A DNA stretch of 39,288 nt. It comes from Planctomycetota bacterium. Its GTDB lineage: Bacteria; Planctomycetota; Planctomycetia; Pirellulales; JADFKK01. Position 1 is the stretch's first letter, and every line of letters starts with the position of its first letter. Below are positions 31,104 through 39,288 of the stretch, in pieces. Made by a program: the position numbers and the translations under genes. The notes beneath the pieces were generated by a model. It was given only the letters and a program-made list of their open reading frames with translations. It had not been told where the DNA came from and made no database searches. The stretch spans positions 1 through 39,288 of the forward strand of contig JADFKK010000030.1 in the NCBI GenBank assembly GCA_022564995.1, read 5' to 3'.

Positions 31104-32234
31104 ATGAGCAGCAGCACGACGATTTCTCCCGAACTTGAATCGGCCGCCAAGGCCGCCCGCGAGCGGCTCGACGCGCACGCCGTCGAGATCGTGCAAAGAC
31201 ACTTTCACGAGTCAACCGGCTGTCCGTATTGGCTGGAGAAAAAAAGGGAATTGAACTTCGACCCGCTCAGCGAGGTGAAGTGTTTCGACGACATCAAAAA
31301 ATTTCCGCTGTTTGAGGACGACGCGCTGCGCGGCGGCCCGGTGCGGCGGTGGGTCATGCAGGACATGCAAGACCGGCCGACTTACGTGTTCGAGACCGGC
31401 GGCACGACCGGTGTGCCGAAGAGTCGGGTCGTGGTCGATGATTTCCGCATCGACTACGAACTGTTCAGCGATACGCTGCCCGATGAGCATTTCCCTCGCG
31501 GGTCGAACTGGCTGATGTTCGGTCCCTCCGGTCCGCGGCGATTGCGGCTCGCGGTCGAACATTTGTGTCAGTATCGCGGCGGCATTTGCTTTTGCATCGA
31601 CCTCGATCCCCGCTGGGTGGTGAAGCTCATCAAGAAAGGCTGGATGGAACACCTGGAGGAATACAAGAAACATTGTGTCGATCAGGCGATCACCGTGTTG
31701 ACCGCCGGGCACGACATCGAGTGCCTGTTCACCACGCCCAAATTGCTCGAATCGCTCGCCGCGGGGCTGGAAGATCGCGGCAGCAGCATCCAAGACGCCG
31801 GCATCAAGGGCATCTTCTCCGGCGGCACCGAATTCACACCGCAGTGGACCCGTTTCGCCGTCGAGGAATTGCTCGGCGGCCCGGTCGAGGAAGGCGGCGT
31901 TTACATGACGCCGACCTACGGCAACACGCTGATGGGCCTGGCTTGCAGCAAGCCGGTCACCGCGGCCGAAGGCTACAAAATTTCGTACTACGCCCCGCAG
32001 CCCCGCGCCGCGACCGAAGTGGTCAATCCCGACGACCCCACGGAAGTCGTTGCCTACGGCGAAACGGGCCGCGTGAAGCTGACGACGCTGACCCACGAGT
32101 TTTTCGTGCCCGGCTTCCTGGAGCGCGACGAAGGCGAGCGCGAGCCGCCCTTCGAGAAATACCCCTGGGACGGCGTCAGCGGCGTGCGGCCGTTCAGTCA
32201 GATCCAAGGCGGCACGACGGTTGGAGTATACTAA
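31104..32234 (+). CDS. AMP-dependent acyl-activating enzyme (phenylacetate-CoA ligase/LuxE-like)
   Basis: The protein has 376 residues. The start ATG at 31104 has AAGGA 6 bp upstream; the frame above it is the end of the hydrolase gene in another frame. The adenylate-forming P-loop ETGGTTGVPKS is at 97-107. YMTPTYGNTLMGL and YGETGRVKLTTL, then VPGFLERDEGE resemble the A5 and A7 motifs. It ends soon after, without the usual C-terminal lid domain of CoA ligases. That length matches LuxE acyl-protein synthetase (about 370 residues) rather than full-length PaaK (about 430). The family is known to activate a carboxylate as acyl-AMP and transfer it to a thiol. The downstream acyl-CoA reductase-like gene (34393) would be the natural partner. 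The acid used is unknown. Confidence 0.82.
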   Translation: MSSSTTISPELESAAKAARERLDAHAVEIVQRHFHESTGCPYWLEKKRELNFDPLSEVKCFDDIKKFPLFEDDALRGGPVRRWVMQDMQDRPTYVFETGGTTGVPKSRVVVDDFRIDYELFSDTLPDEHFPRGSNWLMFGPSGPRRLRLAVEHLCQYRGGICFCIDLDPRWVVKLIKKGWMEHLEEYKKHCVDQAITVLTAGHDIECLFTTPKLLESLAAGLEDRGSSIQDAGIKGIFSGGTEFTPQWTRFAVEELLGGPVEEGGVYMTPTYGNTLMGLACSKPVTAAEGYKISYYAPQPRAATEVVNPDDPTEVVAYGETGRVKLTTLTHEFFVPGFLERDEGEREPPFEKYPWDGVSGVRPFSQIQGGTTVGVY

Positions 32235-32267
32235 ACACTTGGCACTTGGCAATGTTGTTGTTATTCC

Positions 32268-32462
32268 ATGAAAGTCCGGGATATCCTAAAACTGCTACGG
32301 GCCGACGGCTGGGAGATTGTGCGACAACGTGGCAGCCACCGTCAACTGCAACACGACACCAAGCCGGGCACGGTCACCGTGGCGGGAAAGCCCGGCGATG
32401 ATCTTCATCCCAAGACGGCTGCTTCGATATTCCGACAGGCTCAATTACAAGAATCGGAGTAA
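32268..32462 (+). CDS. hicA: HicA-family mRNA interferase toxin
   Basis: The protein has 64 residues, normal for HicA. MKVRDILKLLRADGWEIVRQ leads to the family's GSHRQLQH with the likely catalytic His, then KPGTVTVAGKPGDDLHPKTA and a last helix. HicA cleaves mRNA when not bound by HicB. It begins 33 bp after the ligase gene, and HicB follows 6 bp later. Confidence 0.92.
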   Translation: MKVRDILKLLRADGWEIVRQRGSHRQLQHDTKPGTVTVAGKPGDDLHPKTAASIFRQAQLQESE

Positions 32463-32468
32463 CTCCAG

Positions 32469-32738
32469 ATGCGATTCCTCGTGATGATTCGACGGACGGC
32501 GACGGGATACAGTGTCGATGTTCCCGATCTGCCTGGATGTGTCGCGACCGGCACGACGGTGGAGCACGCTCGGCAGATGATCGCCGAGGCCGTCGCCATG
32601 CATCTGGAGTTGATGCAGCAGTCCGGCGAGCAGTTGCCCTCGCCGTCAAAGCAAATTGAGTTTTCGGTCGACGACGATTCCGGTGAAGAATTGTGTACCT
32701 GGGTCGAGGTGGAGTCTGCGTCGGCGGTTACTCCTTAG
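32469..32738 (+). CDS. hicB: HicB-family antitoxin
   Basis: The protein has 89 residues with the partial RNase-H-like HicB fold: MRFLVMIRRTATGYSVDVPD followed by LPGCVATGTTVEHARQMIAE. The C-terminal DNA-binding domain of long HicB proteins is absent; a short acidic tail replaces it. It should neutralise the HicA encoded just upstream. Transcriptional autoregulation would then need another factor. Confidence 0.9.
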   Translation: MRFLVMIRRTATGYSVDVPDLPGCVATGTTVEHARQMIAEAVAMHLELMQQSGEQLPSPSKQIEFSVDDDSGEELCTWVEVESASAVTP

Positions 32739-32779
32739 ACCGAGATTCCCACGCCACGCATCATTGAAGCGGTTTACCC

Positions 32780-33451
32780 ATGGCATCGATCATCTTTCAA
32801 GAACAACTCGAAGTGCCCGGTGATATCGGATCGCTGGCAGACTTTCGACGTTGGGCTACGTCGGATAGTTTTCCCGATCAGGGGCGCATCGACTACGTCA
32901 CTGGCCATATCGAGGTGGACATGTCTCCCGATTCGCTTTACACACACGGCGCTGTGAAGATTGAAATCGCTGGCGTAATCTGGCAACTTCTGAAGAAACT
33001 CGATTTGGGCGAACTCTACACCGACCATGCCCGCGTTTCTTCCGTGCCTGCCAACCTTTCCGCTGAGCCGGACGTCGTCTTCCTCAGTCACGATTCGATC
33101 GACTCCGGACGGGTTCAGTTCGTTGAGAAATCGGGCCGAGCGGATGACGTGGTCGAGATCGAGGGCGGACCCGATCTGGTCGTCGAGATTGTCAGTGATA
33201 GCTCGGTCAACAACGACACCAAGCGGCTGCCCGCGGCATACTTTAGCGCCGGCGTCCGGGAGTTCTGGTTAATCGACGCGCGAGGCGACGACCTAATCTT
33301 CCATATTCACCGCCGTGGATCGGACAGTTTCGAGCCAGTTGACATCGAGGATGAGGATTATCAGCAGTCCACAGTTTTCTCACGCCGATTTCGGCTGACG
33401 CGAAAACGAAATCGCCGCGGGCGTTGGATATACGATTTGGAAACATGCTGA
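32780..33451 (+). CDS. Uma2-family putative endonuclease (DUF820), copy 1
   Basis: The protein has 223 residues. The PD-(D/E)XK-type fold is suggested by GRIDYVTGHIEVDMSP, AEPDVVFL, then GGPDLVVEIVSDSS followed by KRLPAAYFSAGVREFWLID. The nuclease activity is assumed from the fold; functional proof in the family is scarce. It stands 41 bp after HicB. It shows only family-level similarity to the gene at 35947. Confidence 0.88.
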   Translation: MASIIFQEQLEVPGDIGSLADFRRWATSDSFPDQGRIDYVTGHIEVDMSPDSLYTHGAVKIEIAGVIWQLLKKLDLGELYTDHARVSSVPANLSAEPDVVFLSHDSIDSGRVQFVEKSGRADDVVEIEGGPDLVVEIVSDSSVNNDTKRLPAAYFSAGVREFWLIDARGDDLIFHIHRRGSDSFEPVDIEDEDYQQSTVFSRRFRLTRKRNRRGRWIYDLETC

Positions 33452-33472
33452 AACAACATGCGTAAGCAATGA

Positions 33473-33549
33473 GTAGGGTGCATGCCCATGCACCAATTGA
33501 TTCAGCAGAAATGTCTCGACAAACGATGGTGCATAAGCATGCACCCTAC
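33473..33549. repeat. Long-armed stem-loop family F (77 bp)
   Basis: The left arm 33473-33495 (GTAGGGTGCATGCCCATGCA, then CCA) and right arm 33527-33549 are inverses with two mismatches over 23 bp. It lies between the Uma2 gene and the small gene at 33565. Confidence 0.75.
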
Positions 33550-33564
33550 GGTACGAGAATCAGA

Positions 33565-33753
33565 ATGACACTCGACGACCATCTCCGTGAGGTTGATGGC
33601 TGGAAGCAGCAGACGATGGAGCGATTGAAGCCGCTGTCCGACGCGCAGCGCCGGCAGGAATTGCGGCGCGCGCGTGAACAGGTTGAATCAAGAATCGGAC
33701 GATCGTTGAGGGAATCCGTCTCGCAGCATGATCGATCGACGGGTATCAGTTGA
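33565..33753 (+). CDS. Small hydrophilic protein ahead of a RelE/Phd pair
   Basis: The protein has 62 residues. The ATG at 33565 was chosen because the frame upstream is the family F repeat. MTLDDHLREVDGWKQQTMER, then LKPLSDAQRRQELRRAREQV is predicted helical and charged. No family was recognised. It ends 19 bp before the RelE-like start. A longer RelE start at 33728 would overlap it by 26 bp. It could be a third component of the toxin-antitoxin cluster. Confidence 0.55.
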   Translation: MTLDDHLREVDGWKQQTMERLKPLSDAQRRQELRRAREQVESRIGRSLRESVSQHDRSTGIS

Positions 33754-33772
33754 CGCGGAATCGGGCGAATTC

Positions 33773-34075
33773 ATGACGTATGAAATCAACATCACGCCGT
33801 CCGCTCTCGCGGAATTGAAGGAGGTCGAGGCGTATTATCGCCGGCAGATTACCGACGCGATCGATTCGCAGCTTCAACATGAACCGACCGTCGAAACTCG
33901 CAAGCGAAAACTGCTGGTTGGTGTAGAACCTGACTTTGAAAGTGTTTCGCCGATTTGGCAGCTTCGGGTCGGTGATTTCCGCGTGTTTTATGATGTTGAT
34001 GAGTCGGAAAATACTGTCGTCGTCCGTGCGGTCCGCGAAAAGCCACCACACCTACAGACGGAGGAGATCGTATGA
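33773..34075 (+). CDS. RelE/ParE-family toxin
   Basis: The protein has 100 residues from the ATG at 33773 (an alternative ATG at 33728 adds 15 unlikely residues). MTYEINITPSALAELKEVEA is the typical first strand and helices; FESVSPIWQLRVGDFRVFYD and VVVRAVREKP are the RelE strand pair with Arg residues. Members inhibit translation (RelE) or gyrase (ParE); which applies is not visible. The last 4 nt overlap the antitoxin start (ATGA), so the toxin comes first, opposite to the usual order. Confidence 0.88.
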   Translation: MTYEINITPSALAELKEVEAYYRRQITDAIDSQLQHEPTVETRKRKLLVGVEPDFESVSPIWQLRVGDFRVFYDVDESENTVVVRAVREKPPHLQTEEIV

Positions 34076-34308
34076 AAACGGTCACTGTCGAAGATTTTCA
34101 GGCGAATCCCGGCCAATACCTGGATTTCGCTGAGCAGGAAACTGTCGTCATCACGCGCGGCGGCAAGCCATGCGCGGTGCTTCATGGCGTACCGGACGAT
34201 CTGGAATCCGCGGAGTTGGCACATTCCGCTGAGTTTTGGTCAATGATTGAGCAGCGGCGCGGAGAGCCGACCATTCCCTGGGAAGACGCCAAGCAGAAAC
34301 TGGGGTAG
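34072..34308 (+). CDS. Phd/YefM-family antitoxin
   Basis: The protein has 78 residues. MKTVTVEDFQANPGQYLDFA followed by VITRGGKPCAVLHGV is the Phd/YefM DNA-binding fold. The C-terminal part should wrap the toxin. It overlaps the upstream RelE-like toxin gene by 4 nt, so both are translated from one message. It should repress the operon with the toxin as co-repressor. Confidence 0.9.
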   Translation: MKTVTVEDFQANPGQYLDFAEQETVVITRGGKPCAVLHGVPDDLESAELAHSAEFWSMIEQRRGEPTIPWEDAKQKLG

Positions 34309-34392
34309 CTCGCCTAATGTGCCGCCCTCCCGCCCCGACATCCCCGTAACCGTCCCACCCCATCCGTTATTACCCTCCGAGGATATCCCTTC

Positions 34393-35829
34393 ATGCTCAA
34401 CATTCCCGTTATCCGTTGGGGAAAACCGTACGAATCGCTCGAAGTCGACGAGGTGTTGCACTTTATGACCGGCGAGCCGATCGCCAAGGTCGGTCAGGCC
34501 AACGGCGGGCTGCTGCAGCGAGACATGCGCAAGGCGCAGAACGCCCGTAACGTGCTCCGCGACATTCCTTGCACCGAGCTGATCGAGCGGGTTAAGAAGG
34601 CGGCCGACTTGTATCTGAACGCCACGCTGCCGATCGGCGACGGAATGCAAACGCCGGACGATTTCGCCCATCAGCAATCGGCCTCGACCGGGCTGCCGGA
34701 GCACATGTGCAAGGCGAACATGAAGAAGAATCATTTCGTGCTCACCAACATGGACCGCATGCTCGACGCGCTCACCCGCGGGCTCGATCTGGAAATTCTC
34801 ACCCGCGGCTGGGGCGTCGAAAGTCGCGGTATCGTAGTTAGCTATCAGGCTCAGTCACCCGCATTGGGGTTGGTGCTGCCGAGCAATTCGCCGGGCGTGC
34901 ACACGCTTTGGCTGCCGGTGATTCCGATGCAGATCGCCCTGGTGCTCAAGCCGGGTCCGCAAGAGCCGTGGACGCCCTATCGCATGACCGCGGCCTTCAT
35001 CGAGGCGGGCATTCCGGCCGAGGCGATCTCGATCTATCCCGGCGGAGCCGACGTCGGCGCGGCCGTGCTGGGCGCCGTCGATCGCAGCATGATCTTCGGC
35101 GGCACGCCCACGGTCGAACGCTACAAGGGCGATCCGCGCGTGCAGGTCCACGGCCCGGGCTTCTCAAAAATTCTGCTCGGCGACGATTGCGTCGATGACT
35201 GGGAGCAGTACATCGATCTGATGGCCGACAGCATTTATCTCAACAGCGGACGCGGCTGCATCAACTGCTCGGGCATTTGGGCATCGCGACACACGAAGGA
35301 AATCGCCCAGGCACTGGCCGAGCGAATCGGCCCCGTCGAAGTCAAGCCGCCGGAAGATCCCGAGGCCGGTCTGGCGGCGTTCACCGTGCCGGGCATAGGC
35401 AAGGCGATTTGGGAATCGATCGAAGCCGACTGCAAGGAAGACGGGGTGACGCACACAACGGCCGAGTATGGCCCGCGGCTGGAGGAGTTGGAACGCTGTG
35501 CGTATTTGCGGCCGACCATTGTGCATTGCACGTCACCCGAGGCGGCCATCGCCAAGAAGGAGTTCATGTATCCGTTCTCGACGGTCGTCCAGTGCCCCGA
35601 AGATCAATTCCTCCGCAAGATCGGCCCCACGTTGGTTTGCACGGCGATCACCAACAACGAGAAACTGATCAGCGCGCTGTCCGACGACATCCACGTCGAC
35701 CGTTTGAACATCGGCCCAATTCCGACGATCAAACTCGATTGGCTCCAACCGCACGAAGGCAGCATCGTCGAGTTCCTGTACCGCGCCCGCGCGTATCAAG
35801 TGACGGAAGAGAGGTTAGCGACGATTTAG
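34393..35829 (+). CDS. Aldehyde dehydrogenase/acyl-CoA reductase-like enzyme (LuxC-like)
   Basis: The protein has 478 residues, the size of LuxC (about 480) and most ALDHs. The ALDH fold shows in the SPALGLVLPSNSPGVHTLWL stretch (nucleotide site), VLKPGPQEPWTPYRM, IFGGTPTVERYKG and the nucleophile motif NSGRGC (Cys289, with a second Cys at 292). The NxGQxC consensus is changed at Gln to Arg. These enzymes reduce acyl thioesters or acyl-enzymes to aldehydes with NAD(P)H, or oxidise aldehydes. Same-strand neighbours are an acyl-activating enzyme upstream and an iron alcohol dehydrogenase downstream, which favours the reductive direction. The start ATG at 34393 comes after AGGATA about 9 bp upstream. 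Confidence 0.88.
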   Translation: MLNIPVIRWGKPYESLEVDEVLHFMTGEPIAKVGQANGGLLQRDMRKAQNARNVLRDIPCTELIERVKKAADLYLNATLPIGDGMQTPDDFAHQQSASTGLPEHMCKANMKKNHFVLTNMDRMLDALTRGLDLEILTRGWGVESRGIVVSYQAQSPALGLVLPSNSPGVHTLWLPVIPMQIALVLKPGPQEPWTPYRMTAAFIEAGIPAEAISIYPGGADVGAAVLGAVDRSMIFGGTPTVERYKGDPRVQVHGPGFSKILLGDDCVDDWEQYIDLMADSIYLNSGRGCINCSGIWASRHTKEIAQALAERIGPVEVKPPEDPEAGLAAFTVPGIGKAIWESIEADCKEDGVTHTTAEYGPRLEELERCAYLRPTIVHCTSPEAAIAKKEFMYPFSTVVQCPEDQFLRKIGPTLVCTAITNNEKLISALSDDIHVDRLNIGPIPTIKLDWLQPHEGSIVEFLYRARAYQVTEERLATI

Positions 35830-35840
35830 GATTCGAGATT

Positions 35841-35865
35841 TGTAAAGCCGCGACCAGTGGTCGCG
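35841..35865 (-). repeat. Palindromic repeat family D, copy 4 (inverted)
   Basis: TGTAAAGCCGCGACCAGTGG then TCGCG is the inverse of the other three copies. It lies 12 bp after the ALDH-like gene's stop. Confidence 0.75.
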
Positions 35866-35946
35866 CCCGGAAACAGGAACACGGACGCCAACGCCCTCAA
35901 ACGTACTTTTATTGACCACGAGCCAGCCCCTTCGTAGAATGATGTT

Positions 35947-36495
35947 ATGAGCACGACGACCCAACCGCTGACGGCCGACGATTTGCGGAACATGCCGCGC
36001 GACGACATGCGGCATGAACTGGTGCGAGGGGAGTTGAGAGACATGGTTCCAGCCGGATTCGATCACGGGGCAATTGGCTCGAACCTCCTCGCCATGCTGT
36101 GGCAACACGTCAAGGCCGAGAATCTTGGCATCGTCGTAGGCCCGGACACCGGATTCTTCATCGCTCGCGATCCCGACACGGTCCGATGCCCGGACGTAGG
36201 CTTCGTACAGCGAGACCGAGTTCCATCGCCGCGGCCTGTCAAGTTCTGGGACGGCGCTCCCGACTTGGCCGTCGAGGTAATCTCACCCAGCGACACGGCC
36301 CTCGCCGTGGATGAAAAGGTGCAGGACTGGCTCGACGCCGGCACGCAGGAAGTCATCGTGATCAATCCCAAGCAGAAGTCGGTCAAGGTGTTCCGCTCCG
36401 GTCCAGCCGCCAGCGTGCTGCAAGAAGGTGACGTGTTGGAGGCCCTGGAATCGGTGCCGGGCTTTCGCTGCGAAATTGCGGAGTTGTTTGTTTGA
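35947..36495 (+). CDS. Uma2-family putative endonuclease (DUF820), copy 2
   Basis: The protein has 182 residues, typical for the family. MRHELVRGELRDM, RCPDVGFVQRD and APDLAVEVISPSDTALAVDE then KVQDWLDAGTQEVIVINPKQ are the landmark parts (acidic residues of the PD-(D/E)XK site, then Lys). No partner gene is obvious. It stands between the ALDH-like and alcohol dehydrogenase genes. Confidence 0.9.
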   Translation: MSTTTQPLTADDLRNMPRDDMRHELVRGELRDMVPAGFDHGAIGSNLLAMLWQHVKAENLGIVVGPDTGFFIARDPDTVRCPDVGFVQRDRVPSPRPVKFWDGAPDLAVEVISPSDTALAVDEKVQDWLDAGTQEVIVINPKQKSVKVFRSGPAASVLQEGDVLEALESVPGFRCEIAELFV

Positions 36496-36507
36496 ATCGC
36501 ATCCGCC

Positions 36508-36714
36508 ATGCCCGACGAAAACAAAACGGCCGATGAACTCATTCCGGGCAGCTTGAAGAGATCGGCGTCGTATCACAGTGATTACGGGAATAAAACTTAC
36601 GGTGAAATCAGGCGATTGGCTGCGGCCGCTCCGCCAGACGTAAAAGCACGACAGATGAAAAAACTAATCGAACAGGCAGCCCGACTTATCGAGAAGATTC
36701 GGAGGCATTCCTGA
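36508..36714 (+). CDS. Small unknown protein
   Basis: The protein has 68 residues. It is hydrophilic, starts MPDENKTADELIPGSLKRSA and has a basic helical C-terminus (KARQMKKLIEQAARLIEKIR). The TGATG junction makes it overlap the TPR-like gene by one base, suggesting coupling. No family was recognised; the C-terminal helix might bind nucleic acid. Confidence 0.6.
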   Translation: MPDENKTADELIPGSLKRSASYHSDYGNKTYGEIRRLAAAAPPDVKARQMKKLIEQAARLIEKIRRHS

Positions 36715-37232
36715 TGAAATCGACAAGCACTTACAAGCGAAAGCTCTCAGCGAGTCGCCGCGCGAGGAAAGCCGGGCACTACGCCGAGGCGCTCGCAATG
36801 GTTGACCAATTGCTCGCAGACTGGCCGGGCTCGGCCTGCCTGCATGTGATGCGCGCTGAGTTGATCCAACTTCTTCCGGACAAAGGAGGACCGACGCTCT
36901 CTGACGCTATCGATACACTGCGAGCTGCCGTGGACCTGGACGATCGTTCGCCCGAGGCGCTCCTGGAGCAAGGTCACTATCAGTTCGCCGTGGAAGATGA
37001 CGCCAAGGGGGCGGCCAAGACGTTTTCCAAGGCGGTCGACCGGGGTAAGCGATTGCTGATCGGGGCGCTGTTGGGTCACGCCGCGGCGCTGGAGGAATTG
37101 GGCCGACGGGCCGAGTCGTTCGACGCTTTGGCCGCGGCGCGTTGGCTGCAGTCGAGCAACGGCGCCACGCACGGCGGCGGTGAAGAGCAGCAACTTCTCA
37201 ACCAGTGGGAATCGTTGTTGGGCGTCGAGTGA
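36714..37232 (+). CDS. TPR-like helical protein
   Basis: The protein has 172 residues. The ATG overlaps the stop of the preceding small gene by one base. Helical pairs with TPR-like spacing are visible: RARKAGHYAEALAMVDQLLA, then DAIDTLRAAVDLDDRSPEAL and KGAAKTFSKAVDRG, with LIGALLGHAAALEELGRRAE after. These repeats usually mediate protein contacts. There is no signal peptide or membrane helix. A hairpin follows the gene. The partner is unknown. Confidence 0.75.
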   Translation: MKSTSTYKRKLSASRRARKAGHYAEALAMVDQLLADWPGSACLHVMRAELIQLLPDKGGPTLSDAIDTLRAAVDLDDRSPEALLEQGHYQFAVEDDAKGAAKTFSKAVDRGKRLLIGALLGHAAALEELGRRAESFDALAAARWLQSSNGATHGGGEEQQLLNQWESLLGVE

Positions 37233-37263
37233 AGCGGTTGCCTTGATAGTTTTCCCGCCTTTG

Positions 37264-37295
37264 AAACCCCAGGCTTCCGCCAGGGGCTGGGGTTT
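37264..37295 (+). terminator. Hairpin between the TPR-like gene and the alcohol dehydrogenase
   Basis: AAACCCCAG at 37264-37272 pairs with CTGGGGTTT at 37287-37295 (loop 14 nt), 31 bp after the TPR-like stop. No T-run follows, so efficiency is doubtful. Confidence 0.5.
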
Positions 37296-37361
37296 CCTCA
37301 AGTAGTCAGCCCCCGCTCGACTTCATCAATCTAAAATCTTAAATCCGAAATCTTAAATCCC

Positions 37362-38513
<1,152 letters not shown>

Positions 38514-38515
38514 TC

Positions 38516-38640
38516 TGTAGAAGGCGTCTCCGACGGCGACAAATTGGGAAATCGTGGCACAGGCGTACCGCCTGTGTAGCTCACCGGCGGGACGCCGGTG
38601 CCACGTCGTCCGGTGATCGCCGACGGAGTCGCCTCCTACA
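38516..38640 (+). repeat. Interspersed repeat family C, copy 2 (125 bp)
   Basis: TGTAGAAGGCGTCTCCGACG at the left, GTGGCACAGGCGTACCGCCT and ACCGGCGGGACGCCGGTGCC inside, and GGAGTCGCCTCCTACA at the right match copy 1 at 21673-21845. It starts 3 bp after the alcohol dehydrogenase stop. Confidence 0.75.
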
Positions 38641-38704
38641 ATTTGGTTCGTTCGACGCGGAGTTTGTCCAGCGGACGAGGATCTCAAGCACGCAGGAGTA
38701 CGTT

Positions 38705-39288
38705 ATGCAGACACACGCGACAAGCCGACCGGTTGTGTTGCTGTCCATTTTGGCCGCGACGGCGCTCGTCGTCGCAGGTTCCGGATGCGGCCTATCGAAA
38801 GCAGCGCCGGCCAAGGTCGGCGACGTAGACTCGAAGGAAAACAAAGACGTCGCCGCCGTGAGTCGCCTGCTCGATGGCAAGAACTGGCCACACTATCGCG
38901 GCGGGCCAACCGCCCGTGGAATCACGCATGCTTCGCTGCCCAAATCGCCCCAACTGCTTTGGAAAACGGATCTGAAACAAGGTCCGATCGAATCGAGTGC
39001 GATCGTGGTCGATGGGATGATCTACGTCGGCTGCCTCGACGGCGGACTCAACGCGGTCGATCTGAAAAGCGGCAAAAAGAAGTGGACCCTGCCGACCGAA
39101 ATCGGCATCAATGCCTCGCCGGCTTACCGCGACGGACGGGTCTACGTCGGTGACGTCGACGGCATCTTTTATTGCGTCAATGCGGCCGACGGAAAGCTTG
39201 CCTGGAAATTTCCCACCGAGGCGGCGATCGATAACAGTGCCAATTTTTACAAAGACAACGTGCTCGTCGGATCGCAAGACGCCCGGCT
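38705..39288 (+). CDS. PQQ-like beta-propeller lipoprotein, 5' part only
   Basis: The frame is open to the last base of the window, so only about 194 residues are visible. The ATG at 38705 has AGGAG 7 bp upstream. A lipoprotein signal (RPVVLLSILAATALVVAGSG then Cys) ends at the Cys near residue 28. A propeller follows with repeated units (QLLWKTDLKQGPIESSAIVV, IYVGCLDGGLNAVDLKSGKK, VYVGDVDGIFYCVNAADGKL), each with the W-[K/T] and A-x-D-x-x-x-G-x type blade ends. Probably periplasmic or outer-surface, as with the gene at 27160. Confidence 0.88.
   Translation, partial: MQTHATSRPVVLLSILAATALVVAGSGCGLSKAAPAKVGDVDSKENKDVAAVSRLLDGKNWPHYRGGPTARGITHASLPKSPQLLWKTDLKQGPIESSAIVVDGMIYVGCLDGGLNAVDLKSGKKKWTLPTEIGINASPAYRDGRVYVGDVDGIFYCVNAADGKLAWKFPTEAAIDNSANFYKDNVLVGSQDAR

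Noticed and set aside
32268..36714. A new defence island made of toxin-antitoxin and Uma2 genes
   Set aside because: Only common addiction modules and Uma2 genes are present. There is no restriction, CBASS, retron, Argonaute or phage-related gene, so a defence claim is not supported.

Overview
The window reads as chromosomal DNA of a planctomycete, probably near the Pirellulales. The call rests on gene content: a Cys-type sulfatase, lipoproteins with PQQ-like beta-propellers, a PEP-CTERM secreted protein, two Uma2-family genes and a complete-looking Flp/Tad core. The intergenic DNA is moderately GC-rich and crowded with short palindromic repeats. No rRNA, tRNA, CRISPR array or transposase gene was recognised, and the exact taxon cannot be fixed by reading alone.

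Layout. (1) 1-4130: the 3' part of an uncharacterised gene, a MITE-like element on its stop codon, then a DEAD-box RNA helicase with a long leader, a cold-shock protein and a small winged-helix-like protein. An internally deleted secreted-protein pseudogene follows. (2) 4163-6643: a secreted sulfatase and, divergently, a response-regulator-like protein. (3) 6672-16374, minus strand: the Flp/Tad locus in the order flp pilin, a 36-residue membrane ORF, cpaA/tadV, cpaB/rcpC, cpaC/rcpA, cpaE/tadZ, cpaF/tadA, tadB, tadC. (4) 16984-23235: a YfhO-like membrane protein, a GtrB-like glycosyltransferase, a polytopic membrane protein and an NHS-type nucleoside transporter. (5) 23611-28641: a SNF2-family helicase with a small partner gene, a helical protein and a PQQ-propeller lipoprotein. 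(6) 29055-38513: a PEP-CTERM protein, then an alpha/beta hydrolase, an AMP-dependent acyl-activating enzyme, an acyl-CoA-reductase/ALDH-like enzyme and a FucO-like iron alcohol dehydrogenase. Between these enzymes sit HicA/HicB, RelE/Phd and Uma2 genes. (7) 38705-end: a second PQQ lipoprotein, cut by the window edge.

Two themes stand out. First, the alpha/beta hydrolase, ligase and reductase have the sizes and general fold classes of LuxD, LuxE and LuxC, the fatty-acid reductase of bioluminescent bacteria. No luciferase genes are present, and an iron alcohol dehydrogenase follows, so an acid-to-aldehyde-to-alcohol reduction module is plausible; this is inference. Second, at least ten sequence families of short palindromic repeats occur here. 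They lie between genes and inside two operons, in one case in frame within a coding sequence, and in others they supply or abut start and stop codons. Several unrelated families share one design: about 75 bp with 22-30 bp near-perfect inverted arms.
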